Source: Pestalotiopsis fici W106-1 (lineage: Eukaryota > Ascomycota > Sordariomycetes > Amphisphaeriales > Sporocadaceae). From it: DNA of 64,000 bases. The notes under the pieces were generated by a model, which ran no database searches, had not been told where the DNA came from, and saw nothing but the letters and a program-made list of their open reading frames with translations. The position numbers and the translations under genes were made by a program. Shown one piece after another: positions 10,536 through 20,802 of this stretch. Position 1 is the first letter of the stretch, and the number at the start of each line of letters is the position of its first letter. The stretch is taken from the NCBI RefSeq assembly GCF_000516985.1, contig NW_006917097.1, positions 558,001 through 622,000 on the forward strand, written 5' to 3'.

Positions 10536-11983
10536 TCATGAATCTCGTGCTGCCTCCACTAGAGTTTCACCAGAAGTTAGCATGATTACATATGATATTC
10601 TCCAAACTGTCTTTGGATTATAGCAACAAAGGTATTCCTTACAAATCTCCAACGGCCATCTCAATCGAGGTGCCCACTCTGGTCCGAGTGACTTGGTAGC
10701 GAGCTCAATGATGTGCTTTCCGCTCTCACCCACGAGCCACAAGCCCCGATGATGCGAATGGATCATGGCGCCGTAGTACGCAAAGATGGCCATGGCTTCG
10801 GGCTTGCGCGCACGCAATAGTTCCGTGTACTCGACCTTGACACCATTGAGCCAGACAGTTGTCCACGGCGCCGGTCCGGGAAAGGTTGGGCGGCTCTTGT
10901 AATCATTAATGATTCTCTGCAGCATATCAATAGCGTGAGTGTAGGCGGCGATGGTGGTGCTGTCTAGGTGTCCGTCGGAAAGCATTTCTCGAAGAGGCTC
11001 GCATTCGGGTCCTCCTTCGTCTTTGGCCTGGACTATTTTCCATCCCCAAACCAGTATTGGTCTCAGCTCCGAAGTGAGCAAGTATTCTCGGTATTGATCA
11101 AATATCGGTCGAACACCCCGGTGGATCTGGACTAAAATCAGTCGCACTTCCAACTATTCCCAAGTCATTCTACTCACCTTCATGTATTCGTCGAAATGGA
11201 TCATAAAAGAGTCCAGATCCACATGGCGTTTTGCCAGAGTGTCACAAAGAAGATGCGTCCCCAGGAGGCTAGAGAAGCGCATCGAGGCAATGGCAGAAGT
11301 GCTCGACTTGGGTTTCTGGAGCGACGCTGAGAACAGTGTCAAGGCTTGCGTCTGCAACAGAGTGGCCTGGTCTTCATAAAACTTGGCCTGCGACTCTGGC
11401 CCCGTGCGGCTCTTGTGTTTTGCGGCAAAGGCGAGCATTTGATGCACCAGGTACGTCTCGGTCAAGCCAGCTGAGAAGTAGTTCTTGACGTACTTGTTGA
11501 GCAATTCGGGATCGTCTCCAACGAAGAGAGGGCCAGAGCTCTCGCCGAAGTCATGGAAAAGTTCCAGATGGGTAATGTTGACAATGCTGTTCATGGCACT
11601 ACCATGGCTAATATTACTACTGTCGTAGGCAGCGATACCATCTTCGGCGTTGGAACTCTGTACCGATTGAGCACCGGGAGTTGCTGGTGATGAGGAATCG
11701 GCCCCCGACACCACCTCATCTTGATCCCGGTGAGAGGATGGCGAGTTGGAATCGGGACGTGGTGCCGGACTCCTATAGACGCACGTTCGGTCTGCCTGTG
11801 AGCAGTTGACGCAAGACGGTTTCTGTTGATCACACTGGAGCAGAGATCCAAGTCAGTTTTGTACCTCGGCCAATGGCTTTTAGGAGACCAATGGGTGAGT
11901 CTGATTATTACCCGAATGTGCCGCCGGCGGCATTCCTCACATTTTGCACCCTTGCGGGACTTTTTGTGGGATCTTCGTAGCAT
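10536..11983 (-). CDS. Zn2Cys6 fungal-type transcription factor
   Basis: Three exons, 11983-11912, 11834-11178 and 11126-10536, give 439 aa. The first intron (77 nt, GTAATA...CCAG) splits the zinc cluster: exon 1 ends RRRHIR and exon 2 opens with the third Cys. The joined motif is C-x2-C-x6-C-x6-C-x2-C-x6-C at about residues 15-41, a binuclear zinc cluster that usually binds CGG half-sites. The second intron is 51 nt (GTGAGT...CCAG). The C-terminal region (ELFHDFGESSG, LLNKYVKNYFSAGLTETYLVHQMLAFAAKH, then WTTVWLNGVKVEYTELLRARKPEAMAIFAYYGAMI) matches the helical regulatory domain of small sterol-uptake-type (Upc2-like) fungal factors. Targets are unknown; the convergent MmgE/PrpD gene and the three minus-strand genes behind it are candidates. 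Confidence 0.88.
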
Positions 11984-12871
11984 GACGCGAAGGATTGGCA
12001 GTAATCCTGGCCGTGATGGGATTTCTTTCCACAAATACGTGTATCCGCGCTTACGTTGGTCTCGAAGCCTTGTCAATTTGAGTCGGCTGCAAGTTTGCCT
12101 CAAATATTTGCCCCGCGCCGCAAAAAAATCATCAGTTTGATAGTTTAGAAGGAGAGAACAAATCTCCTTTTCATCCCTTTTTGCCAATTCGATTTCTCGT
12201 CCTGTCGCCCCAAGTGCGAATATCCAATTGCTGGTCAATGCGACGACGGTGACAATGTGTATGCCTAAAAGTTGTGGCGGAGCAAAAAGAGGTCGGGTGT
12301 TTTGTTGTATACGCGTATCACACCCAAAGCGGCGGCCGCTCGGACCCGACATTGTAGGTTTAGTCCAGCCGCAGGAAATGGCCGCGCACAAAGTAATGCT
12401 AATCTGGAGCCAGAGTACGTACATGATGAGCTTGAGATTGCAAATATTCAACAACACAGAGGTACCACGGTGACGCATCATCACATCAGAATAGAAATCT
12501 AAAAGAAAAAAAAAAGATGTCTTCAACCGTTTTTCGTCATCGCCCTGTTGCAACATTGAACAGAGTTGCGATGCAGAATAACCAAACTTGAATTGATTCT
12601 CCACTAAAATCTAGTCTACGTCCTCTGCTCTGGAATATAAACCACGCTTAGCCTCCATATACAGAAGGGATAACAGGGATACAAAAGAACAAAACCAAAG
12701 CCGCTGATTAATAAACTTCCAATATCCAACCCCGACACAGATTGTCTCGGTCTTCCAATTGAGAGATCCTCTAGCGATTGCAGTATGCTGATGGAAAGAA
12801 GCAGCTGTCGTTGTAGGAGAGTGCTCAAATCCTCGACGCTTGTAAATCTTTGGTGGTCAAGGAATCTCAGA
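11984..12871. other. intergenic: regulator promoter and PEBP-like gene 3' flank
   Basis: About 890 bp. Open frames on both strands here have no family motifs and lack coding composition. A GC-rich patch with CGG triplets around 12330-12355 could bind zinc-cluster factors; this is only a composition remark. Confidence 0.5.
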
Positions 12872-13595
12872 CTATTTGTAAACTTTGAACCAGGTGCACG
12901 CAACCGGCTGGTCATCCAGACCTCCCCTTTTTCGCATATCTTTCAGCGACCAGCGGACGCCCTGTCCAAATTTCCGCTGACGGCGTGGCATTAATTGTTC
13001 AATGGTACAGCGCCGGGGTTGCTTGTAGATCTGAACGATATACATGTGGGTGTCCTGGAGATATGGCCAGTACGTAGGCGTGTCGATGGTCCCTTTTGGA
13101 AAGGCTACTGGCGTGTGGTCGAGTGATTCCATCTCTGCCCCCGATGTCGCTCCGTCTCTCCAACGATATCCAGTTTGCAGCCACTTTAGAGTTGGACCTG
13201 TGATAGCCCTGCAGAGCGGATTTACGTCGAGTACAACGATGATGTAGCTTTGAAGAGGATCAAGCTGGGCTAGGTGAAAGAAAGGTATTTGGCCCTTGAC
13301 GACTGGGCACGCAGCGAGTTAGCCACAAATAAATTTGACACGTGCATTTAGTTTTTTTTTAAAGGCCGTTGGATATTGTTTACATACCTCCAACAGGGAC
13401 AAGTTGTCGATCTACAAACCCGAGGGATGGGTATTCAACCCTCAGCCTTGTCTCTTTTGCTTCCATTGCAAATGTTGTGACATTTCGTTCGGGTAGAAGA
13501 TCTCTGAAATCGAAAATATTATGAATCTTTTCATGTAATTTTTCAATACCGCGTCGAATTGGCGCTGAAAATGAAGGCCTTGGCCTTGGCTCCAT
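12872..13595 (-). CDS. divergent phosphatidylethanolamine-binding protein (PEBP) family member
   Basis: Two exons, 13595-13388 and 13302-12872, give 212 aa. The 85-nt intron (GTATGT...GCCCAG) joins LRVEYPSLGFVDRQLVPVG to VVKGQIPFFHLAQLDPLQSYIIVV. The order of elements is that of PEBP: an N-terminal beta strand with V/Y pattern, the strand YIIVVLDVNP, the GPTLKWLQ helix start, and the strand DTHMYIVQIYKQP. Known PEBPs bind anionic ligands through a DPDxP motif, a following HW and a GPHR motif. Here these read DVNP, KW and DTH, so the canonical pocket is partly altered. No secretion signal is visible at this start. Function unknown; fold assignment is from pattern only and moderately sure. Confidence 0.62.
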
Positions 13596-14118
13596 GATGG
13601 ATGGATAGTATACTCTGAAGGGGCAACGTAGGCGAGGGCCAGGTATTGACAGTCGACTGGTGCAAAGTAGCTATGCCAGTTGCAAAACGTTTGAGGTTCG
13701 TAGTGTTCCAAGCAATGAGCAGGAAGAATAAAAGATCAAAGAATAGACGGCGCCTTTGAGAGGAGTGAAGGTGTTGATGATATGATTATCAGTGTTGTTT
13801 GTTCACGGCAAAAGGAGCGGTTTGGACTGCAGGCTATCTTTGTTTATTTTGGACGGCCTCTATTGCTCTACCGGACCTTCCAACTGCTACGCAGAGCACG
13901 AAAACTATGATGCGCATTTGACGCTCAAACTCGTTGTAGAAGCTGCGTCCCTTGACCGTTTCTATCGCAGGCAACATGAGTTGGAGACATATACCAGGCC
14001 GCAATAACCGACAGCAATTTTCTTCCTTTGATATTGGTGTCCATTCGGATTGTTAAAAACCTGATAAACTCCCGTCGTTATTTTTTTACGAGCAACGATC
14101 AATGGAGATCATGGAAAG
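13596..14118. other. intergenic, PEBP-like gene promoter and amidohydrolase 3' flank
   Basis: About 520 bp. A frame overlapping the PEBP-like start in another register (13442-13711) was judged a shadow. Nothing else recognised. Confidence 0.5.
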
Positions 14119-15249
14119 CTAGTTTCCCAGCTTTAATATCCTCTTGGCGTTTTCATATGCCATCTTCTTCTTGGTGTGACTATTCATCGCCAGACGATCG
14201 AACCACGATGCTATTTCCGTGTCATCCTCAAAAGGGTAGTCGACACTGAACATGACATTGTCCTCGCCCGTCCATCTGAGTGTATCGAGCAGCGTAGCTT
14301 CATCTCGTACACCCGAGGTCGTGACAAAAAAGTTGTTCTCCCAATAGTACTGGGGCGACTCTTGCGCCGCCCAGTATGGGGTAAAGTGCCGAAAGCGATG
14401 ACTGATGCGTGGGAGGTAGAATGGCAAGCCCTCTCCGCAGTGGCCCAGGATGATTCGTAGCGTGGGATACTTGTCAAAGATGCCGGAAAGCATGAGTCGG
14501 AGCACGTGCGCCGCTGTCTCGGTAGAGAAGCCCCAAGCCGACCCCGCGAGGAAGTTGTAGTCCTCGTAAACGCGCTGCTGGCTCGGTGGCGGTGTCCGCG
14601 GGTGGAGGTAAATGGGCACATCAAGCTCGACCACTTTTGACAGAAATACGTCATTCACAGGGTCATCCAAGTAAACAATGTCGTCGATCGTGCCGTTGTT
14701 TGTGTAGCCGCCCACGAAGCTGCCGACTCCCCCTAGCTCTTTTACACAGCGTTCCAGCTCAGCTGCCGCGGTGGGAGGATCCTGCAGAGCGTTGGAACAC
14801 CAGAAGCCAAATCTTTCCGAGTAGTTGCCATTCTTGTAGACACTGGAAAGCTCATTGTTGACATAGGTCGCCGCCTCGATTGCAAAAGACTTGTTGAAAA
14901 TGCCTTGAATCCCCGGAGCACCAAATAGCAGTATAGACATGCTAATGTTGGCAGCATCCATGGCCGCCACACGCGAGTCGATATTTGTAATCCTGCTCAT
15001 AACATCTGCGATGTAAATATCCTTGTCAAAGTTCACCTCGTTGGTCCAGTTTACAAATGGGGTTGTAAAGGTGCCGCTAAAAAGCGTGTTGCCGACATGT
15101 TCCTCAATGGCAATCTTTCCAGGAATCGATGTCGATTGGTCAAAAAAGGTTGGACGTCCCGAGTTGACAATGACCTCTTGAGGAGTATACTGCGCAGTCA
15201 CCACTTGGGCTCCCATTAAAAGACATGGGATGAGTCGATGGCGTAACAT
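14119..15249 (-). CDS. secreted amidohydrolase, 2,3-dihydroxybenzoate decarboxylase-like (ACMSD superfamily)
   Basis: One exon of 376 aa from ATG 15249; an in-frame Met 15 codons upstream would bury the signal peptide and was rejected. The protein starts MLRHRLIPCLLMGAQVVTAQ, a convincing secretion signal. The mature part has the metal-dependent decarboxylase motifs: GKIAIEEHVG (Glu-x-His ligands), VPIYLHPRTP, IILGHCGEGLPFYLPRI and SVDYPFED (Asp ligand). Relatives remove the carboxyl group from o-hydroxybenzoates or aminocarboxymuconate semialdehyde and are normally cytosolic; several fungal paralogues with signal peptides exist but are poorly understood. Potential N-glycosylation sequons are present (NWT, NIS, NKS, NYS, NGT). 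Substrate unknown. Confidence 0.88.
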   Translation of the reverse strand: MLRHRLIPCLLMGAQVVTAQYTPQEVIVNSGRPTFFDQSTSIPGKIAIEEHVGNTLFSGTFTTPFVNWTNEVNFDKDIYIADVMSRITNIDSRVAAMDAANISMSILLFGAPGIQGIFNKSFAIEAATYVNNELSSVYKNGNYSERFGFWCSNALQDPPTAAAELERCVKELGGVGSFVGGYTNNGTIDDIVYLDDPVNDVFLSKVVELDVPIYLHPRTPPPSQQRVYEDYNFLAGSAWGFSTETAAHVLRLMLSGIFDKYPTLRIILGHCGEGLPFYLPRISHRFRHFTPYWAAQESPQYYWENNFFVTTSGVRDEATLLDTLRWTGEDNVMFSVDYPFEDDTEIASWFDRLAMNSHTKKKMAYENAKRILKLGN

Positions 15250-15749
15250 GATGTCCTGCTCAGATAATAATAATACAAAAATATCAATGACCACGGAACC
15301 TCGATGCTTGTGAAGAACATTTGCTCAACGTTCTGCACTTTGTCGCCTACTCATCAATATATACGTGCTTTACAAGCTGCATCGACCCCGCCGAACAGCC
15401 GTGTGATGTTATTTGCGAACATAGTTTGCGAAGCGTGCCAAAAGGGTCATGCAGCAGGGTCGCTTAATCCCTGGTTCCCTACTTCTTAGTTCGAGCTCGA
15501 GCACCACGACTTGGATAGCCACGCGAGATTTTATTGGCTCCTGCGGCTTCAATCTTGAAATTCCATAAACTATTCGTCAATGACCCTGCCGTTGCAGATT
15601 ACCTGCAGAAAATATACTAGGTTCACGGGGAATCCTTGATGTTGTACTTCACAGCGACTTGTACTTCATCAACCTGGCCAAACGCCGCCTAAAATTATGA
15701 GGCTTTGCTCTGGGGCGGAGGCATGAGCTCCAGGAATATCGCTGATCAG
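15250..15749. other. intergenic, amidohydrolase promoter and peptidase 3' flank
   Basis: 500 bp between two minus-strand genes. No coding sequence recognised. It should hold the promoter of the amidohydrolase gene. Confidence 0.5.
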
Positions 15750-16964
15750 TCATAGATACTTTTCCATGATCTGTTCAAGTCGGCCTAGAGGCAATGCCTC
15801 TACCTTGCGGTCCTGATAACCTATAAAGTCATCGGCCATGCATAGCGCATTGTATACGGCTTCTTCAGTCGCATCGGCTCCCGCCTCGAGCAGGCCGTTT
15901 ATGCTCGTATCATCCAGAATCTCCATCGGCAACGGCTTAGGCTTGAGAGGGTCTACCGCTGAGCCCGTACCACCGATTGACTCCACTGGAATATCAGTGC
16001 CAGTCGAAAAGGCTATGAATATATCGCCCGACAGGTTGTTCCCATAACCGCCCACCTTGGCCAGACCAACGGTTGCCCGCCTGGCTATGCGCTGTAGCTG
16101 CGCCGGGTTGAGCGGTGCATCAGTGGACAGAACAACAAGAATGCTGCCATCTTTGCGGTTCTTCTTATCGTCGAGTTCTTCCGCTTGCATCCTTCGCCTC
16201 TTCTCTTCGTCTGTCTTGGCCGTCTCTTCTGCCTCGGCCATCAGGATCCGGCCGACAGGCACGCCGCCGATTCTCAGATGCTGCTTCTTGCCATAGTTGG
16301 CCTGGACCAGCACGCCAATGGTGTACTCCTTCTTGCCGCCCCGTGCGTCGAGTCCTTCTACAATGCGGCTGGCGCTTCCCGTTCCGCCCTTGAACCGATG
16401 GCATATCATTCCCGTGCCACCTCCCACATTGCCCTCACGAACACGCTCGCTGCTTACATTCTGCAGGCCGTGGATAATGTGCTCGGGACGGACGGCAAAG
16501 GAAGTAATGTCGTTGAGGTAACCATCAAACGTCTCGCCCACAACGGGCACCAGGAACCCAGCGAGAGAATCGGAGCCGTACTGCTGCACAGCGTACCGGT
16601 AGACGCCTTCATGGGCGGCGCCGATACTGAGCGAGTTTGTGAGGATGATTGGGCTGTGCAAAAGGCCAGTCTCGTGGATCCAGTGAGAGCCCGTCAGCTC
16701 GCCGGCGCCATTGAAGGTGAAGATGCCAGAATAGCAAGCCCTGGTCAGCCATTTTTCCCGCGGGGTAATGCTCGTGACGCCCGTGTTGGTGCCCTGTGGC
16801 GAGAAGATCTGCTGAGTGTGCACCTTGACGCCGGGGACGTCGGTCAGAGAATTTAGTGGTCCGGGTCTGTAGTCGCCCAAAAAGAGTTTTGGAAGAAGCT
16901 CGCGAATGCGCTTCCGCTGCTCTTGTGCTACGGCATTGGATGTATTGGGAATTGGAGTCGACAT
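15750..16964 (-). CDS. DmpA-type (family S58/P1) autoprocessing aminopeptidase
   Basis: One exon of 404 aa starting MSTPIPNTSNAVAQEQ. Family motifs run throughout: NSLTDVPGVKVH, TGVTSITPR, GELTGSHWIHETGLLHSPI, LTNSLSIGAAHEGV, EGNVGGGTGMICHRFKGG and the nucleophile region GYGNNLSGDIFIAFSTGT. In DmpA the precursor cuts itself just before the Ser preceding Gly-Asp; here that Ser is residue 312, preceded by Leu. Products are an alpha and a beta chain with the new N-terminal Ser as nucleophile. Known members are L-aminopeptidase/D-esterases or beta-peptidyl aminopeptidases. A Lys/Glu-rich insertion (about residues 240-270) lies before the cleavage site. No signal peptide. It sits divergently from the transhydrogenase gene, 1 kb away. 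Confidence 0.93.
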   Translation of the reverse strand: MSTPIPNTSNAVAQEQRKRIRELLPKLFLGDYRPGPLNSLTDVPGVKVHTQQIFSPQGTNTGVTSITPREKWLTRACYSGIFTFNGAGELTGSHWIHETGLLHSPIILTNSLSIGAAHEGVYRYAVQQYGSDSLAGFLVPVVGETFDGYLNDITSFAVRPEHIIHGLQNVSSERVREGNVGGGTGMICHRFKGGTGSASRIVEGLDARGGKKEYTIGVLVQANYGKKQHLRIGGVPVGRILMAEAEETAKTDEEKRRRMQAEELDDKKNRKDGSILVVLSTDAPLNPAQLQRIARRATVGLAKVGGYGNNLSGDIFIAFSTGTDIPVESIGGTGSAVDPLKPKPLPMEILDDTSINGLLEAGADATEEAVYNALCMADDFIGYQDRKVEALPLGRLEQIMEKYL

Positions 16965-17980
16965 GATTTATACCGGGGCACGGCAGATGGCACCACTCGA
17001 AGGGAAGTACTAGAGTCAAGATCAGCTAAAGACTGAGATGAATATAGAGATGGAAACCGCGATTATTTATTTCCATTATATCTTGATTCATTTCCAGTGC
17101 ACGTTGACCTATCAAGCCGAATAACGACAAGCTACGGAATACGGCGCTCGCTTATGCTCGTTTGAGGCACAATTGGTAGCTGGGGACCACGCGATTCAAG
17201 CTAACGTAGGAACGATTGTTTGTATACCATGTTTGTTCGCTTGCTTGTCGTCAATTCGAGGTTGCCAGCCTATAGATAGCAGGAATAAGTGACAACTCTA
17301 TCCTGAGTATCTAGGTAGACATATCAGACCGAGTCCCGAGCGAGCTCCGAGCTCCGCAATCCCGCGGCTCCACGAAGAGCATATATATTTCCTGGGGTTG
17401 AAAATTGAATCATTGGAGACCATGTATGCTTCCAAAGAAAGACACGCACAGTTTTTGTTTATCATACAAGTTCATATAAGTTTGAGCTGTGAGAAGGGAA
17501 GCGGATAAAGTGTTTGCCGCCAGCCCAGCTACCTTATGTACCTAGCCACCTACCGTGATGTACAGATAGGTGCTTATATTAATGTAGAGATTATACATTG
17601 TGTGTAGGTATATCGGTAGCATAGCAGTTATACGCCCGGGTGACCTAGGTAATTCTCGCCTAGGCTAACCTTCTCTCCCCTCCCTCCCTCTCCACACGCT
17701 ATTCTACCCCACACACGATCGATCCCCAAATCAAGCCTACGTACTAAACCGCTCGGGCGTAGCCGATGATGCTGGGGATCCATCCATCCATCCATTTGGA
17801 GCAACATCGGCATCGGCTCCCCTCATTCCTTTGGGGTTTGTCTCAAAAAGTTCATTTTGCTCCAGACGCGTATTCCGAGTCTCATGCTGCTGTGGTTTCT
17901 GCTCCTAAAGTGACGGGAAGTTCGATCAGTAAATAATACGAAACCTTTCGATATCCAACATCTTACAGGTTATATACACC
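16965..17980. other. divergent promoter region between the peptidase and transhydrogenase genes
   Basis: About 1 kb. It holds a CT-rich tract (around 17670-17700), a short CATC tandem (about 17780-17796) and several TACC/GGTA-type repeats near 17525-17575. No gene recognised. Confidence 0.5.
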
Positions 17981-19668
17981 ATGGTGGCAGCCGTAAGAGT
18001 CGCACCAAGTGTAAGTGGAGTGCCGAGGTAACTTTCAGCATCTGTCTACGCACCGTAGAAACCCTCAGATGAAGGCCGCAACCATCGAATACTTTTGGAT
18101 GAATACCTACTAATGACACAAAATACAGGCCGCAACTAGGGCCGTCAGTCTGTTGAGGACTGTTCAGTACGCTCACCCGCCTAATTGCCCTTGCCATTCG
18201 AATCCCGGGCATCATCACCACCAGCATGCAAAGCCCCAGGTAGATCGCTATGCCCGTCACCAATCGCAGAGGAGGTTCGCCTCGGCATTGGACTCGTCGC
18301 AGCAGACCGAGTACGCCTTTGAAATGGCCGCTTCGTCTATCCGCTTCGGCCCTGGTGTGACCAAGGAGGTCGGTATGGACTTTGCCAACATGGGCGCCAA
18401 GAAAGTCTGCGTCGTCACTGATTCGACGGTCCGTCGCCTCACAGCCATGAAGCAGGTCGAGGAGGCCCTCAACGCCGAGGGCATCGATTTTGAGGTCTTT
18501 GACAAGGTCCGGGTTGAGCCCAAGGACAGCTCGTAAGTGCCAATGACGAAAACGCTAGCTACAAAGTTACACGAACTACAACTAAGACGCACTCTCTCAT
18601 AGCATCAAGGAAGCCATCGAGTTCGCCAAGCCATACCAGCCAGATGCATTCCTTGGTGTTGGTGGTGGCTCGGTCATCGATACGGCCAAGCTCATGAACC
18701 TGTACACAACTTACCCAGAGGCCGACTTTCTCGATTTTGTAAACGCGCCACTAGGTCGCGGGCTCCCAATCGAGAGAAAGCTCAAGCCCCTGATCGCGAT
18801 CCCGACCACGGCCGGCACGGGTTCCGAGACGACGGGAACCGCCATCTTTGACCTGGTCGCCAAACGAGCCAAGACGGGCATCGCACACCGCAACCTCAAG
18901 CCGACGCTCGGCATCTGCGACCCGCTCAACACCCGGACCATGCCCGCCGCCGTCAAGGCCTCGTCGGGCCTCGACGTGCTGTGCCACTCGCTCGAGTCCT
19001 GGACCGCCATCCCCTTCAACGCGCGGACGCCGCGCCCGTCCAACCCCATCCTGCGCCCGGCGTACCAGGGCGCCAACCCCATTAGCGACATCTTCTCGCT
19101 CAACGCGCTGCGCGCCACGGTCAAGTACCTGCCGCGCTCGGTGCGGGACCCCGAGGACTACGAGGCCCAGAGCGAGATGCTGCTCGCCTCGACGCTGGCG
19201 GGCGTGGGCTTTGGCAATGCCGGCGTCCACCTGTGCCACGGCATGTCCTACCCCATCTCGGGGCAGAACCCAGGTTACCAGCACGCGGGCTACGAGGTCA
19301 ACACGCCCATCATCCCCCACGGCGTCTCGGTCGCCGTGTCGGCGCCCGCCGTCTTTCGCTTCACCGGCGCCTCGAACCCCGAGCGCCACCTCCAGGCCGC
19401 CGAGGCCTTTGGCGTCGACATCTCCAATGTCAAGCGCGAGGACGCCGGCGCTGTGCTGGCCGATGCCCTGACTCAGTTCCTGGCAGATCTAGGCGACCAG
19501 CCCAAGGGGCTCAAGGCCCTGGGCTTTGATGACAGTCATATTGACGCGCTGGTCGAGGGTACCATACCCCAGGCGCGAGTGCTCATGTTGGCTCCGGGTC
19601 TGCAGACCGAGCTAGAGAAGGAAAGGGAACAGCTGAGGGCCTTGTTTGAGGAGGCAATGACGCATTAG
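17981..19668 (+). CDS. hydroxyacid-oxoacid transhydrogenase (iron-containing alcohol dehydrogenase, ADHFE1-like), mitochondrial
   Basis: Three exons, 17981-18010, 18129-18532 and 18603-19668, give 499 aa. Introns of 118 and 70 nt begin GTAAGT. The N-terminus is basic and hydroxylated with RRFASA near residue 77, like a mitochondrial presequence, and contains an unusual Cys/His stretch (NCPCHSNPGHHHHQH). The catalytic part is the type III ADH fold: GVGGGSVIDTAK for nucleotide, TTAGTGSETT, and metal ligands in LDVLCHSLESW and HLCHGMSYP plus a following YQHAGY. The enzyme transfers hydride between 4-hydroxybutyrate-type hydroxyacids and 2-oxoglutarate, without free NAD release. A Pro-rich insert (ARTPRPSNPILRPAYQG) is as in ADHFE1 relatives. 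Exon 3 is strikingly GC-rich. Confidence 0.93.
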
Positions 19669-20802
19669 TATGTATTTGGGCCGCTTTAGATGTAGCAGGA
19701 AATCATCATTGGTATCTGGGCACGAACATAGGACATGACTTACAGAGTATAAGATCTCTATTCAATCAGTATAAGTGCACACCGTGTAGCTTGTAAATGA
19801 AAGCCGTGGTTTCTCAAATGGCTTTGCGTACCCCAACGATGAAATTACTGCTCGTCTTCGTCAAACCGCTATTCCTCACACGCGATGAAATCATATCACG
19901 AAAAGCCTTCGCCCCTTGTTTCTTGTCCTGTCATCCCAATTCATGTATTGCCCTTTTTTAACCATTCTTTATTTCATTCAACATTATCTAACTGGCAAAA
20001 TACCTTGTCATGGAATTGCTTCAAATGACATTGTCAAGCCAGCTGTATTTACATAGTTGTCATCATTGCCATGCGCTTTCATACCCAGACCAGTAGTTTC
20101 TCAGCGTCATCAGCCACTTGACAAGCCATTGCAAGACTACCTTCAAGGTACACGTCGCCAACGACGACGGCATAGAGCTTATCGCCAAGCAATCGGCCTT
20201 GGTCTCAATGCATTGAGTATCTAAGAACCCCAAGTTCTTCTGACAGACTTGTATTGTTTTGAAGCGTTCTTTGGCATGCAACTCCACAGGCAGCAAATAC
20301 ACAAGTTCTTTGCCTTATGGTTGATTACAAACCCATCGCCCTATTCATGCTGAGTTGGTGATTCTGTAAGACGGCTCGCGGCAGCCACCAAACCTTTGCC
20401 GATACGGTCATCACCACCTCCCGGATTGCTTGTCGTCTGGCACCAGCTAGTGCGCAGCGCAAGGGACTGATCGACTACTTGACCATTCCCCGTTTTTCCC
20501 AGTATAGTTCATTGCTGCAATCCTTTGCATCATTTCTTGAGTGAATCCTTGCTTCTTTGGGTTGCTAAAGACAACCAGATTCGTCCCCTCGTGGGTTTAC
20601 ACACCGATTGTGCGCCAAGCGTGTCTTTATCGAAGCATCTCAAATACAGAGTCGGTCTCAAAAAAGAAATCGTTCCGTTCTATGACCTGATCCAGAGTTG
20701 AAGTTGTTCAAAATGGGGAAAAGAGAAAAAATTGAAATCGCAAGCCGCTATGATGGTGAGGTTTTCGAAACATGGGGACGTCCACCATGATCATACACTA
20801 GT
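19669..20802. other. intergenic, convergent 3' flanks
   Basis: About 1.1 kb between convergent transhydrogenase and kinase genes. A 79-codon frame at 20063-20302 (-) shows no family motif and is left out. No RNA gene recognised. Confidence 0.5.

Noticed and set aside
11591..12604. 337-codon minus-strand frame running through the zinc-cluster region
   Set aside because: It reads through an intron. Only its CEEC part belongs to the real gene (exon 1, 11983-11912); the rest is in the wrong frame or upstream of the start.
18751..19471. Long frames on both strands inside the transhydrogenase exon 3
   Set aside because: Caused by very high GC, which removes stop codons; they are Arg/Pro/Ala-rich and without motifs.
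20063..20302. 79-codon minus-strand frame between transhydrogenase and kinase genes
   Set aside because: No motif, no splice partners, and a position in convergent 3' flanks.
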